Position numbers and translations under genes: made by a program
NCBI GenBank assembly: GCA_910575725.1
Contig: CAJTFE010000016.1
Coordinates: forward strand, 30,457-94,456
Source: Clostridia bacterium
Lineage (GTDB): Bacteria > Bacillota > Clostridia > Lachnospirales > Lachnospiraceae
Length of the DNA stretch: 64,000 nucleotides
Direction: 5' to 3'
The notes under the pieces: generated by a model
The model's input: only the letters and a program-made list of their open reading frames with translations
Told to the model about the DNA's origin: nothing
Databases searched by the model: none
Shown: one piece after another, positions 16,379 through 24,598 of the stretch
Layout of the letters: each line of letters opens with the position of its first letter
Position numbering within the stretch: position 1 is the first letter of the stretch

Positions 16379-17218
16379 CTAGACGACTACAATAATTCCC
16401 CCGTCGCTGGCATAGAGGCTGCTCACTCCGGCTGTGTCCAGAATCAGCACCTCCTTCACCGGCACATGCTTCAAGAGCTCTTCTTTCACCAGCTTCGCCC
16501 TCTCCGGGCAGTTACAGTGGGAGATCGCCAGCAGCTTCTCCGCCGGATTCTTCAGATCCTTTGTAATATACTCCACCATCTTTTTAAGAGCCCGGTTGAT
16601 TCCCCGTGCCTGGTCTAGCTGGCAGATGGTGCCTATAGGGGTGGCTCCCATGACAGGCTTAATGTTCAGCGCATTGGCCACGAAGGCCTTCAGGTTGCTG
16701 AGGCGCCCGTTTTTGCGCAGAGCCTCCAGGGATTCCAGAACAAAGTACGTATTCTGGCCTGCAATATAGCTGTCCACGGTCTCTATCACCTGCTCAAAGG
16801 CCATTCCGGCCTTCTCGCATTCTTCGATCTTCATGGCAATGAGCGTCTGCCCGATAGATGCAGAACAGGAATTGAACACATGAATGTTCTTCTGTCCCTT
16901 TTCCTCCAGGTAAAGCTTCTTCCCAAGCTCCGCACTGTTGTAGGAGCCGCTCAGCTCCGCAGAAAGAGTTACCGCATATACGTTGTCCGCCTCACAGGTA
17001 TATGCCTCCAGGTAACGCTCCGGCGAAGGGCAGGAGGACTTGGGACAGTTAGGACTCTCTGAAACCCGGCGCAGAAAATCCTTCTGGTCAAAGGTCTCGT
17101 CGTCCACCACATGATGCCCGTCTATATCCAACACCAGCGGCACGCGCTCAAAGTGCTCATCCTTCTTATAGCTCTCCGGCAGTTCACCGCAGCTGTCAAC
17201 AATGATTTTGTAACTCAT
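16379..17218 (-). CDS. DegV family fatty-acid-binding protein
   Basis: DegV (FakB-like) proteins hold a fatty acid in a two-domain fold and present it to a kinase. The 279 residues show the N-terminal MSYKIIVDSCGELPESY, the TSQPS-like segment NCPKSSCPSPERYLEAY, SCSASIGQTLIAMKI, and the C-terminal glycine-rich GGIIVVV. The ATG at 17218 follows GTAGGAGGCAAGCT; the longer frame (to 17245) lacks a site. No fatty-acid kinase gene is nearby. Two repeated operator-like sites lie upstream. Confidence 0.9.
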   Translation of the reverse strand: MSYKIIVDSCGELPESYKKDEHFERVPLVLDIDGHHVVDDETFDQKDFLRRVSESPNCPKSSCPSPERYLEAYTCEADNVYAVTLSAELSGSYNSAELGKKLYLEEKGQKNIHVFNSCSASIGQTLIAMKIEECEKAGMAFEQVIETVDSYIAGQNTYFVLESLEALRKNGRLSNLKAFVANALNIKPVMGATPIGTICQLDQARGINRALKKMVEYITKDLKNPAEKLLAISHCNCPERAKLVKEELLKHVPVKEVLILDTAGVSSLYASDGGIIVVV

Positions 17219-17241
17219 AGCTTGCCTCCTACTTGCTCTTT

Positions 17242-17322
17242 CCACTATTAAATGTGGTTTTTAATACTACATATGATGGTAGCACACCCTCACATGTTTT
17301 TCAAGTAGTTTTTGATACTATG
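17242..17322 (-). promoter_or_regulatory. Repeated 17-bp dyads upstream of degV
   Basis: Two near-identical 17-mers, GTGGTTTTTAATACTAC (17255-17271) and GTAGTTTTTGATACTAT (17306-17322), are each built as GTAGT-N7-ACTAC half-sites. A third dyad, CCACTATTAAATGTGG, overlaps the first. The pattern suggests a dimeric repressor, plausibly lipid-responsive given DegV. The regulator is unknown. Confidence 0.5.
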
Positions 17323-17370
17323 AGATACTTTATACCTATACTGTCTCGGCGCAGCCTGTCTGAACTGATT

Positions 17371-18216
17371 TTATACTGTTTCGTTGATATAAATTCCCTC
17401 CAGTACACGAATGGCAGACAGTTTCTTCTGTACCTCAGCCCTTTTTTCTTCCGGGCAGGCCTCTAAAAGCTCCTCCGGGCCTGTCATGCCGCAGAGAAAG
17501 CTTCCCAGATCCGCAATGGAAACCGTAAGCTCCGGCTCTTCTGTGACTGGAAGCAGACGGCTGCCCTCTGTGGTGAATTGCCAGCGGAAGGTTCCTTGAT
17601 TCTCCGCCAGGATGGGATCTGTAACGGCAAGCAGCAGATCCTGTTCGTTTTCTGCTCCAATCTGTGATACAAAGGAAGGCAGATGCACCAGGCGCATCAT
17701 CATGGGGGTGGCTTCCCATTCCGGCCAGCTGATATGTCTTTTATTGTAGTCTGCATTTTTTTCTATATAAAGATCGTATGTTTCCGACAGCAGCTTTTCT
17801 TCCAGGGAAGCCAGTCCCTCCTCATACTCGTTTCCCATAAGGCGGAAATCAAAGGGCAGGTAAATGGCTTCGTCCGCGGGCATCAAAAATGCAAACGGCT
17901 GCTTTTCTCTCTCCATATCCTGGAGCGCCCTGGTGAGCAGGCGGCGCATCAGCCCTTGATGGCGGTAGGAGCGTCTTGTCGCCACTGCTACCAGATAATC
18001 GGCCCGGAGGCTCTTATCCCGGAAACGGAAGGTATAGGGATTCCGGTGCAGCATGGCAACAATGCTTTCCTCATCCATGACCGCAAGAATCTCGTTGTCC
18101 GCAGCCTTAATCTTGTAATAGGCGTCCACAAATGCCTTTTCGTCCTCTACAAATACTTCCTCATAAAGAACCCGGGAGTTTTCCTTTTCCTCCTGGGAAA
18201 GATAACGTATTTCCAT
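17371..18216 (-). CDS. GNAT family N-acetyltransferase (Eis/SCP2-like)
   Basis: This acetyltransferase has 281 residues. The acetyl-CoA signature is VATRRSYRHQGLMRRLLTRA at about residues 75-95, followed by LMPADEAIYLPFDF. The C-terminal third has the SCP2-like layout of Eis-type enzymes, ending in LEGIYINETV. The ATG at 18216 is chosen because AAAGGAC precedes it. The frame upstream to 18270 encodes only the leader motif described separately. Substrate unknown. It is downstream of ispF. Confidence 0.85.
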   Translation of the reverse strand: MEIRYLSQEEKENSRVLYEEVFVEDEKAFVDAYYKIKAADNEILAVMDEESIVAMLHRNPYTFRFRDKSLRADYLVAVATRRSYRHQGLMRRLLTRALQDMEREKQPFAFLMPADEAIYLPFDFRLMGNEYEEGLASLEEKLLSETYDLYIEKNADYNKRHISWPEWEATPMMMRLVHLPSFVSQIGAENEQDLLLAVTDPILAENQGTFRWQFTTEGSRLLPVTEEPELTVSIADLGSFLCGMTGPEELLEACPEEKRAEVQKKLSAIRVLEGIYINETV

Positions 18217-18221
18217 GTTTG

Positions 18222-18262
18222 TCCTTTCTATTCCAGTACCGCAATATCCATAAAGTGCACCT
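18222..18262 (-). promoter_or_regulatory. Leader motif copy 1 (GGATATTGCGG type)
   Basis: On the minus strand the leader of the acetyltransferase gene reads GGTGCACT, GGATATTGCGGTACTGGAA, TAG, ending at its ribosome site. Three other genes in the window carry the same block at the same place. Confidence 0.6.
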
Positions 18263-18272
18263 TTACCCACCT

Positions 18273-18809
18273 CTATCTATTGCATCCCTGGCAGCCTTCG
18301 CAGCTGCTCTGCATTACATCTTCATATGCATAGTTGGCTATGGGAATCAGTGCGCAGACAGCCTGGGCGGAAATGCCTTCGCCGGTTCCCGTAAAGCCCA
18401 GGCCCTCCTCTGTGGTTGCCTTAATGTTGATCTGATCCACGGAAATCTTCAATGCCTCCGCCGCATTCTTCCGCATGGCCGGAATGTGGGGCGCCATCTT
18501 CGGACGCTGTGCAATAATGGTGGCATCAATATTGCCGATAACATAGTCGGCCTTCTCCAGAAGCGCACCTACCTGCTCCAAAAGACGGATGCTGGAGATG
18601 CCCTTGTACGCCGGATCAGTGTCCGGAAAATGCTGTCCGATATCCCCAAGAGCCGCCGCCCCCAGAAGTGCATCCATAATGGCATGAAGCAGAACATCTG
18701 CATCTGAATGCCCCAAAAGCCCCTTCTCATAGGGTATCTCCACGCCTCCCAGTATGAGCGCGCGCCCCTCTGTCAGTTTGTGTACATCATAGCCCATTCC
18801 TACACGCAT
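18273..18809 (-). CDS. ispF: 2-C-methyl-D-erythritol 2,4-cyclodiphosphate synthase
   Basis: IspF closes the cyclic diphosphate ring in the non-mevalonate isoprenoid pathway. Diagnostic motifs are MGYDVHKL (zinc ligands D8, H10), [30 protein letters not shown] and [20 protein letters not shown]. The enzyme core ends near residue 165. The extra tail [11 protein letters not shown] is unusual, with three cysteines spaced like a metal or redox motif. No ispD is adjacent. The start follows AAAAGGAGAAAC. Confidence 0.96.
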   Translation of the reverse strand: MRVGMGYDVHKLTEGRALILGGVEIPYEKGLLGHSDADVLLHAIMDALLGAAALGDIGQHFPDTDPAYKGISSIRLLEQVGALLEKADYVIGNIDATIIAQRPKMAPHIPAMRKNAAEALKISVDQINIKATTEEGLGFTGTGEGISAQAVCALIPIANYAYEDVMQSSCEGCQGCNR

Positions 18810-18886
18810 AGTATGTTTCTCCTTTTTTTCAGATAGGATCAGTATATCACAAAGTCCTCCATTCTACTATATTTGACTTTCCCATC

Positions 18887-18915
18887 TTTACCAAAAAAGA
18901 AAATTCGTGTATACT
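18887..18915 (+). promoter_or_regulatory. nudC promoter
   Basis: A -35 TTTACC (18887-18892) and a -10 TATACT (18910-18915) are separated by 17 bases, about 40 bases before the nudC ATG. Confidence 0.7.
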
Positions 18916-18955
18916 GTGCTTGGATGAATGTAACGCAGAAAGAAGGAATCTACGA

Positions 18956-19801
18956 ATGATACAGGATATTGCACCCCACGTTTACCACAACGAATACCAG
19001 CCTGTGCCTCCCTCAGAGGACAGCCTGCTCCTTTATTTTGAAGGGGATCAGGTTCTGACCGGATGCGGGGAGGAAGCTTTAAGCTTTCCAAGGTTTTGGG
19101 AGCTTAAGGAAGGGAACCGGGAGCTTTCTCCCAATCTTCTTTACCTGTTTTCCATTGATAAATGCACCTTTTATCTGTCCAGGCTGCGGCCGGACTTTCC
19201 GCCTGGGCAGTTCGAAATGAAAAGCGTCCGTATCTTCCGGGACGCCTGTCCCGGATGGATGTCCTTTGCAGGTATTACCGCCCATCAGCTCTATCACTGG
19301 TATGAGGCCCACCGTTTCTGTGGTCACTGCGGCAGACCCCTCCTTCACTCGGAACAGGAACGGATGCTCCACTGTCCGGACTGCGGCATTATGGAATATC
19401 CGAAGATTTCTCCGGCTGTGATTGTGGGAATCGTTCACAATGACCGGATTCTTATGTCAAAGTATGCCGGCCGCGGCGCCACGCATTATGCCTTGATTGC
19501 AGGCTTTGCCGAGATTGGGGAGACGATTGAAGAGACCGTCCGCCGGGAGGTCTATGAGGAGGTAGGGCTTCGTGTAAAGAACCTGCGCTATTACAAAAGC
19601 CAGCCCTGGTCTTTCTCGGACTCTCTGCTGTTTGGATTTTTTGCAGAGCTTGAGGGGGAGGATGAGACGATCACCCTGGATACGCAGGAGCTTGCCGCTG
19701 CCGGATGGTTTACCCGTAAGGAGGCTCCTGCACAGCCTTTGAATATCAGCCTTACCAGCGAAATGATCTGGAAATTTAAAAATGGAGAGGTTGTATTTTA
19801 A
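18956..19801 (+). CDS. nudC: NAD(+) diphosphatase (NudC)
   Basis: NudC hydrolyses NADH to NMNH and AMP and can remove NAD caps from RNA. It has an N-terminal domain, a zinc ribbon (CGHCGRP...LHCPDCG), the Nudix box GFAEIGETIEETVRREVYEE and the family-specific SQPWSFSDSLLFGF. The ATG at 18956 (281 residues) is favoured by AGAAGGAA upstream; an earlier in-frame ATG at 18920 lies too close to the -10 box. It is followed after 51 bases by a short-chain dehydrogenase on the same strand. Confidence 0.93.
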   Translation: MIQDIAPHVYHNEYQPVPPSEDSLLLYFEGDQVLTGCGEEALSFPRFWELKEGNRELSPNLLYLFSIDKCTFYLSRLRPDFPPGQFEMKSVRIFRDACPGWMSFAGITAHQLYHWYEAHRFCGHCGRPLLHSEQERMLHCPDCGIMEYPKISPAVIVGIVHNDRILMSKYAGRGATHYALIAGFAEIGETIEETVRREVYEEVGLRVKNLRYYKSQPWSFSDSLLFGFFAELEGEDETITLDTQELAAAGWFTRKEAPAQPLNISLTSEMIWKFKNGEVVF

Positions 19802-19852
19802 CCGTCCATAAGGACAGAATCTTTTTCTTATTTCAACCGAAAGGAGATTCCA

Positions 19853-20587
19853 ATGAAATGCCGTACCGCACTTATCACCGGAGCCGCTCGGGGCATCGGG
19901 GCCGCCATCGCTGAAAAATTTGCATCCGAAGGATGGAATCTGGCGCTCACCTGCATCCGCTCCCGGGAACGCTTAGAAACGCTGGCCCAAAAGCTTCATA
20001 CCTCCTACGGGGTTACCTGCCTCACCTTTTTAGGAGATATGGGAGATGAAACAGCTGTCAAGAACTGCTTTAAAGAGATCGAAGAACGCTTCGGCGGCGT
20101 CGATGTTCTGGTGAATAATGCCGGCATTTCCAAGACCGGGCTTTTTACCGAGCTTTCCCTGGAAGAATGGGAGCACGTCATGCGTACCAACTCCACCTCT
20201 GCTTTTCTATGCACCCGGCAGGCCCTGCCCTATATGCTGAAACAGAAATCCGGCTCGGTTATCAATATTTCTTCCGTGTGGGGCTGCGTGGGCGCTTCCT
20301 GCGAGGCTGCCTATTCCGCTTCTAAGGGCGCTGTCAATGGGCTGACTATGGCCCTTGCCAAGGAGCTGGCTCCAAGCCGCATTGCTGTGAACGCCATCGC
20401 CTGCGGCGCTATCGACACAGATATGAACGCCTGCTTTTCAGAGGAGGAGCGCACCTGCATTGCAGAGGAAATTCCGGCCGGACGCTTCGGAAGACCTAAG
20501 GAGGCGGCGGAACTGGCATATGCGCTTGCCTGCCAGACACCTTACCTCACCGGACAGATTATACGGCTGGACGGCGGATGGATTTGA
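19853..20587 (+). CDS. SDR family NAD(P)-dependent oxidoreductase (FabG-like)
   Basis: This 244-residue classical short-chain dehydrogenase has the cofactor motif TGAARGIGAAIA at the N-terminus, NNAGISKTG, the catalytic serine in INISSVWG, and YSASKGAV with the catalytic Tyr and Lys. It ends TGQIIRLDGGWI, as in FabG-type enzymes. It is outside any fatty-acid cluster, so it may be a 3-oxoacyl-ACP reductase paralogue or act on another carbonyl. Strong site GAAAGGAGAT. Confidence 0.9.
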   Translation: MKCRTALITGAARGIGAAIAEKFASEGWNLALTCIRSRERLETLAQKLHTSYGVTCLTFLGDMGDETAVKNCFKEIEERFGGVDVLVNNAGISKTGLFTELSLEEWEHVMRTNSTSAFLCTRQALPYMLKQKSGSVINISSVWGCVGASCEAAYSASKGAVNGLTMALAKELAPSRIAVNAIACGAIDTDMNACFSEEERTCIAEEIPAGRFGRPKEAAELAYALACQTPYLTGQIIRLDGGWI

Positions 20588-20618
20588 ATTAGGAATATTA
20601 GGAAACTGTTTTAGATCG

Positions 20619-20654
20619 GGTGCCCTATATGAATATTACGGAACAGGAATGAAA
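20619..20654 (+). promoter_or_regulatory. Leader motif copy 2
   Basis: GGTGCCCTATATGAATATTA continues as CGGAACAGGAATGAAA directly ahead of the lrgA-like start. It matches the leader blocks at 18222, 31629 and 36169. Confidence 0.6.
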
Positions 20655-20659
20655 ACATT

Positions 20660-21034
20660 ATGAAAATCATAAAACAATTTGGAATTATATTTACAATCTG
20701 CTGGCTTGGAACCGTGACGGAGCGCCTGCTTCCCTTTGCCTTTCCTGCCAGTGTTATCGCTATGCTTCTGCTGCTCCTCTGCCTGCTCAGCGGCGTACTG
20801 AAAGCAGAGCATATTCAGGAAAAGTCTGATTTCCTGCTGGCAAATATGGCCTTTTTCTTTATTCCGGCAGGAGTAAATGTCATCAACTACCTGGATATTC
20901 TAAGAGCAAGCTGGCTGCCTCTCCTGGTTATCTGCCTGGTGACTATGGTAATCACCTTTGCCGCTACTGCGCTCAGTATCCGGCTCACGGTACAATTGCT
21001 CCATAAGAAGGAAGGAGGGCGTAAGCATGAATGA
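20660..21034 (+). CDS. lrgA: CidA/LrgA family holin-like protein
   Basis: This 124-residue membrane protein has four hydrophobic segments, with PFAFPASVIAMLLLLLCLLSG and the FFFIPAGVNVINY motif typical of CidA/LrgA. These proteins pair with LrgB in control of murein hydrolases, and in some species in pyruvate or organic-acid transport. The start lies just after the leader motif. The stop overlaps lrgB (ATGAATGA). No LytSR system is adjacent. Confidence 0.88.
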   Translation: MKIIKQFGIIFTICWLGTVTERLLPFAFPASVIAMLLLLLCLLSGVLKAEHIQEKSDFLLANMAFFFIPAGVNVINYLDILRASWLPLLVICLVTMVITFAATALSIRLTVQLLHKKEGGRKHE

Positions 21035-21710
21035 ATTGTGGGCTTCTCCTTTCTTCGGAATCGCTGTGAGCATCCTGGCCTTCTGGATTGGCGTTAAGCT
21101 GCAGGAACGGCTGAAGTCCGTCCTCTGCAATCCCCTTTTGATTGCTATTGTGCTGATTGCAGGGCTTTTGTCTGTCTTTAAAATTCCTTATGAAAGCTAC
21201 AATGCAGGCGGCGCCATTATCAATATGTTCCTTGCTCCGGCAACGGCCTGCCTGGCAGTTTCTATTTACAGCAAGATTCAGATTTTGAAGGAAAACTGGC
21301 TGCCGATTGTGGTTGGCTGTACGGTGGGATCTGTCACTTCCATGGGAAGCGTCTACCTGCTCTGCCGTCTGTTCCGCCTGGACAAGGCCATGACTGCCTC
21401 TTTAATTCCCAAGTCCATCACCACGCCCATTGCGGTAGAGGTAAGCGCCGCTCATGGAGGAATTGTTCCCGTGACAGTGATTGCCGTTATCTTTACCGGA
21501 ATTCTGGGCAGCATCTTTGCGCCTCTTTTGATACGGATATTCCAGGTAAAAGATCCGGTGGCGGCAGGGCTGTCCATCGGGGCCTGCAGCCATGCGGTGG
21601 GCACCTCAAGGGCTGTCCAGCTTGGAGAGACTCAAGGCGCTATGAGCGGCCTGGCGATTGGAATCTGCGGAATTATTACAGTGATTGTTTCTATGGTTTT
21701 TATGTATTGA
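21027..21710 (+). CDS. lrgB: LrgB/CidB family protein
   Basis: This 227-residue polytopic membrane protein is the partner of LrgA. Diagnostic stretches are LIPKSITTPIAVEVSAAHGG and GACSHAVGTSRAVQLGE with GAMSGLAIG. The ATG at 21027 lies within the last codons of lrgA and follows GAAGGAGGGCGTAAGC, showing translational coupling. The longer open frame (from 20958) is inside lrgA and is rejected. It ends before a convergent dam gene. Confidence 0.9.
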   Translation: MNELWASPFFGIAVSILAFWIGVKLQERLKSVLCNPLLIAIVLIAGLLSVFKIPYESYNAGGAIINMFLAPATACLAVSIYSKIQILKENWLPIVVGCTVGSVTSMGSVYLLCRLFRLDKAMTASLIPKSITTPIAVEVSAAHGGIVPVTVIAVIFTGILGSIFAPLLIRIFQVKDPVAAGLSIGACSHAVGTSRAVQLGETQGAMSGLAIGICGIITVIVSMVFMY

Positions 21711-21735
21711 TGGGATACCCACAGGGTATACCTTT

Positions 21736-22584
21736 CTATTCTTCCCCGGAAATAATTTCTCCGTAATTCCGGATAATCACTTCCTTCCCCACCCGTTTCT
21801 TGGGATCGGAATTGATCGCCCGGCGCACGTCCACCTCTTCCTGAAGATAATCCTGGTACAGCTCCTGAATCAACTCCGTATTGTGGTTGGTCAGCATACA
21901 GTAACAGCCCCTCTCGGACAGCTCCCGAAAGACCTTTGCCAGGCGTCTGTGCTCCTCCTCTGTAAAGCCTTCCTTTGTATAGGAATCAAAGGAAGCTGGA
22001 TTCAAGGGCGCATAGGGACTGTCAAAATAGATAAAATCCCCTTTCTTGGCTGTCTCCAGAGACGCTTCAAAGTCTTGACAGGTGATAGTCACAGATTTCA
22101 GATAATAGGAAATGTTCTTAATATTCTCCACATCCACGGAACGTACCTGTTCCTTCTGATTCCAGGGCACATTGAACTGACCCTTCCGGTTCACCCGGTA
22201 GAGTCCGTTAAAGCAGTGCTTATTCAGATAAATAAATAAGGCCGCCATTTCCGTGTCGTAATCCTTTGTTTTCAGTTTATCGTTGTAGCGCTCGCGCATT
22301 TCATAATAGAATTCCTTGGTGCAGGTCACCTGATCCATAGAGCTTAAGAGCACGGACAAAGGGCCCACATGATCCCGAATCTCCGTGTATGTATGAATCA
22401 GTTCCCGGTTGATATCATTGATAAAGGCCCAGGAAGGCTTCTGGTGGAACAGCAGCGCTCCGCCTCCCACAAAAGGCTCATAATAATCTGTGTATTCCTT
22501 TGGCATCCGAACGCTTAGATGCTCCAAAAGCTGCCGTTTTCCACCGGCCCATTTTACAAAGGGCGCTGTGTTTGTATCACTCAT
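21736..22584 (-). CDS. dam: Dam family site-specific DNA adenine methylase, solitary
   Basis: This D12-class N6-adenine methyltransferase has 282 residues. The SAM motif is FVKWAGGKRQLL near the N-terminus, with EPFVGGGALLF next. The catalytic motif reads FDSPYAPLN, where most relatives have DPPY. The recognition part (FNGLYRVNRKGQFNVPW) fits the Dam/DpnII group, so GATC is the likely target. No restriction enzyme is adjacent, so it is probably an epigenetic or repair methylase. The start has AGGAGAAT. Confidence 0.88.
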   Translation of the reverse strand: MSDTNTAPFVKWAGGKRQLLEHLSVRMPKEYTDYYEPFVGGGALLFHQKPSWAFINDINRELIHTYTEIRDHVGPLSVLLSSMDQVTCTKEFYYEMRERYNDKLKTKDYDTEMAALFIYLNKHCFNGLYRVNRKGQFNVPWNQKEQVRSVDVENIKNISYYLKSVTITCQDFEASLETAKKGDFIYFDSPYAPLNPASFDSYTKEGFTEEEHRRLAKVFRELSERGCYCMLTNHNTELIQELYQDYLQEEVDVRRAINSDPKKRVGKEVIIRNYGEIISGEE

Positions 22585-22689
22585 TTTTATAATTCTCCTA
22601 TTCCAGTCGCTGTGCGACAGCACTAAAGGGTAAAGCTGCTAAGTCCTGTGTCTGTAATTGGGCTCAACAATAGTATAAGCAAAAATGAA

Positions 22690-22827
22690 TCATTTAGCAA
22701 GGTCTTCCCCTAACGTAAAAAAGCCCATGCCAACCGGCATCAAGGCCCTGAATAAAAACAGAACCAGTGTGCCGGGCGTCAAAGGGGCAATGGTAATACT
22801 CAAAATCAGCACAATTGCCGTAATCTG
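22690..22827 (-). pseudogene. DUF1538-like membrane protein fragment
   Basis: A 45-codon reading frame on the minus strand gives TIAPLTPGTLVLFLF and VGMGFFTLGED, which resemble the first helices of DUF1538 proteins. There is no start codon, and it ends at a TGA soon after. It looks like a decayed remnant in the gap between dam and the symporter. Confidence 0.4.
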
Positions 22828-22934
22828 TCACAAGCCAGTTCCATATCACGGTTGATAAGATACGGAGAACTTACCACTTCATTCCAAATCTGCTGCTTGG
22901 ATGATCCTATATTTCTAATTTTCCAGATTCTCAT
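22806..22934 (-). CDS. Possible 42-residue ORF overlapping the symporter stop
   Basis: An ATG at 22934 overlaps the symporter stop as ATGA, and the preceding AGAAGG is a usable ribosome site. The peptide is basic at first (MRIWKIRNIGSSKQQIW) and includes NRDMELACD, a phrase also found in BlaR1-type proteases. It may be a coupled small protein or the start of a broken gene, since it runs into the DUF1538 remnant in another frame. Confidence 0.3.
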   Translation of the reverse strand: MRIWKIRNIGSSKQQIWNEVVSSPYLINRDMELACDRLRQLC

Positions 22935-24340
22935 ACCTTCTGATTCGATTTCCGTCTTTCCTCGTAATCCTTCAAAGAATCCAGTGCATGGCGCGCCATA
23001 GGGAACAGGGCTATCATGTTAAACACGGTCATCAGCCCCACGCCCACATCGCCCAGATCCCACACAAAGGTGTAGGCTGCCAGTCCTCCGATGAAAAGCA
23101 TAATCAAAGCGAGAACCTTGTACAAGGTCTGGGACAGCCAGTTATCGCCAAATAAGTACGACACGTTGGGCCTTGCATAAAATAGAATTCCGATAAAGGT
23201 GGAAAAGCTGAACAGCCACAAAATCACAGCTATAAAAATCACGCCGAATTCTCCCAGGTGATAGCCCATGGCCTTCTGCAGCAAATCCATGCCTCCAAGC
23301 CCCTCTGTCAGGCCCGTGGGAGTCAGCAGCATAATCATAGCGGAGCAGGTACAGATTACAAGGGTATCGATAAATACGCCCAGAGCCTGCAAAAGTCCTT
23401 CCTTAGCCGGATGGCTGATATCCGCCGCCGCTGCCGCGCAGGGCGCAGAACCGGAGCCTGCCTCGTTGGAGAAAAGCCCTCTCTTGGCGCCGTTCATCAG
23501 CACGGCCCCGAAGCCTCCCGCCACTGCCTGGCGCAGTCCAAAGGCTTCTTCAAAGATCTGACCGAAAACCGTAGGAAGCATGGATGCATTTTTTATCATA
23601 ATAAACAGGGTGAACAGAAAGTACAGGGCTGCCATTATCGGCACGACCACATCCAGTACCTTGACGGTCGCATATTTGCGCAGCACGATTACTGCCGACA
23701 CTGCCACCAGCACAATGGTTGTGTAGAGGGGCGGTATCTGAAATGCATTGTAAAAGGCCGAGGACACGGAGTTGCCGATAACCTGGCTGATTCCGCACCA
23801 GCAGATTAGGCCGGAAAGGGCAAACAAAACGGCTGTGACGGATTTGCGGCGGGCACTTCCCGGCTTTACAAAGAGGTGATGGATATAATAAGCCGGGCCG
23901 CCCCGGTAACCGCCGTAGAGAGGATCTTTTTCCTTATAAAGCTGTGCCAGTGCAGCCTCGATAAAGGCTGTGGAGGCTCCCAGAAGGGCTGTCACCCACA
24001 TCCAGAATACGGCGCCCGCTCCGCCTAAGGAGATAGCCGCCACAACACCTACCAGATTCCCCATACCGACACGGGTGGCTGTGGATACAATCAGGGCCTG
24101 GACGCCGGAGATGGCTCCTTCTTTGGATTTGCTGCGCTTTTCCGCCGTGATCCGCAGCATTTCCGGAAACAGGCGGAAGGGAAGGAACCGGGTTCGGATG
24201 GTGAAATAGATGCCGGATGGGATGAGGATGAGTACCAACAGGGAAATTCCCAGAGAGCTTCCGCCGGGCAGAGGGATGGTAAACAGGTCGCCCCAGAGAC
24301 AATGGTAAACGGCTTGAAAAATGGTTTGAAAAATAGACAT
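22931..24340 (-). CDS. Alanine/glycine:cation symporter (AGCS) family protein
   Basis: This is a 469-residue sodium-coupled amino-acid carrier with about ten or eleven membrane segments. The family signature is GVQALIVSTATRVGMGNLVGV, with GGYRGGPAYYI, LFSNEAGSGSAPCAAAAAD and the late helix STFIGILFYARPN. The ATG at 24340 follows AAAGGAAG; the open frame upstream to 24460 is an AT-rich leader. It is divergent from a LysR-type gene 258 bases away, its likely regulator. Substrate is probably alanine or glycine. Confidence 0.92.
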   Translation of the reverse strand: MSIFQTIFQAVYHCLWGDLFTIPLPGGSSLGISLLVLILIPSGIYFTIRTRFLPFRLFPEMLRITAEKRSKSKEGAISGVQALIVSTATRVGMGNLVGVVAAISLGGAGAVFWMWVTALLGASTAFIEAALAQLYKEKDPLYGGYRGGPAYYIHHLFVKPGSARRKSVTAVLFALSGLICWCGISQVIGNSVSSAFYNAFQIPPLYTTIVLVAVSAVIVLRKYATVKVLDVVVPIMAALYFLFTLFIMIKNASMLPTVFGQIFEEAFGLRQAVAGGFGAVLMNGAKRGLFSNEAGSGSAPCAAAAADISHPAKEGLLQALGVFIDTLVICTCSAMIMLLTPTGLTEGLGGMDLLQKAMGYHLGEFGVIFIAVILWLFSFSTFIGILFYARPNVSYLFGDNWLSQTLYKVLALIMLFIGGLAAYTFVWDLGDVGVGLMTVFNMIALFPMARHALDSLKDYEERRKSNQKV

Positions 24341-24598
24341 GATGTTCTTCCTTTTGTAAAATGTGCTTAAAAATAGTTTGATAGAAACTTGTAATTCTTT
24401 TATATTTAGTATATAGTATAAGGGAACATCTGTAAAATTGATAAATACGATATTTAGCATCTATATATTCGATTTTAATTTTGGGCAATGAGGGACAGAG
24501 ACGGCCAGGTTTTGTGCACCGGCGAGGCTCTTTTGTTCTTTTGACATGCTTTCCTGGTTTGTGGAATTGATGTACTCTCTGCGAATGAAGGTTTGACT

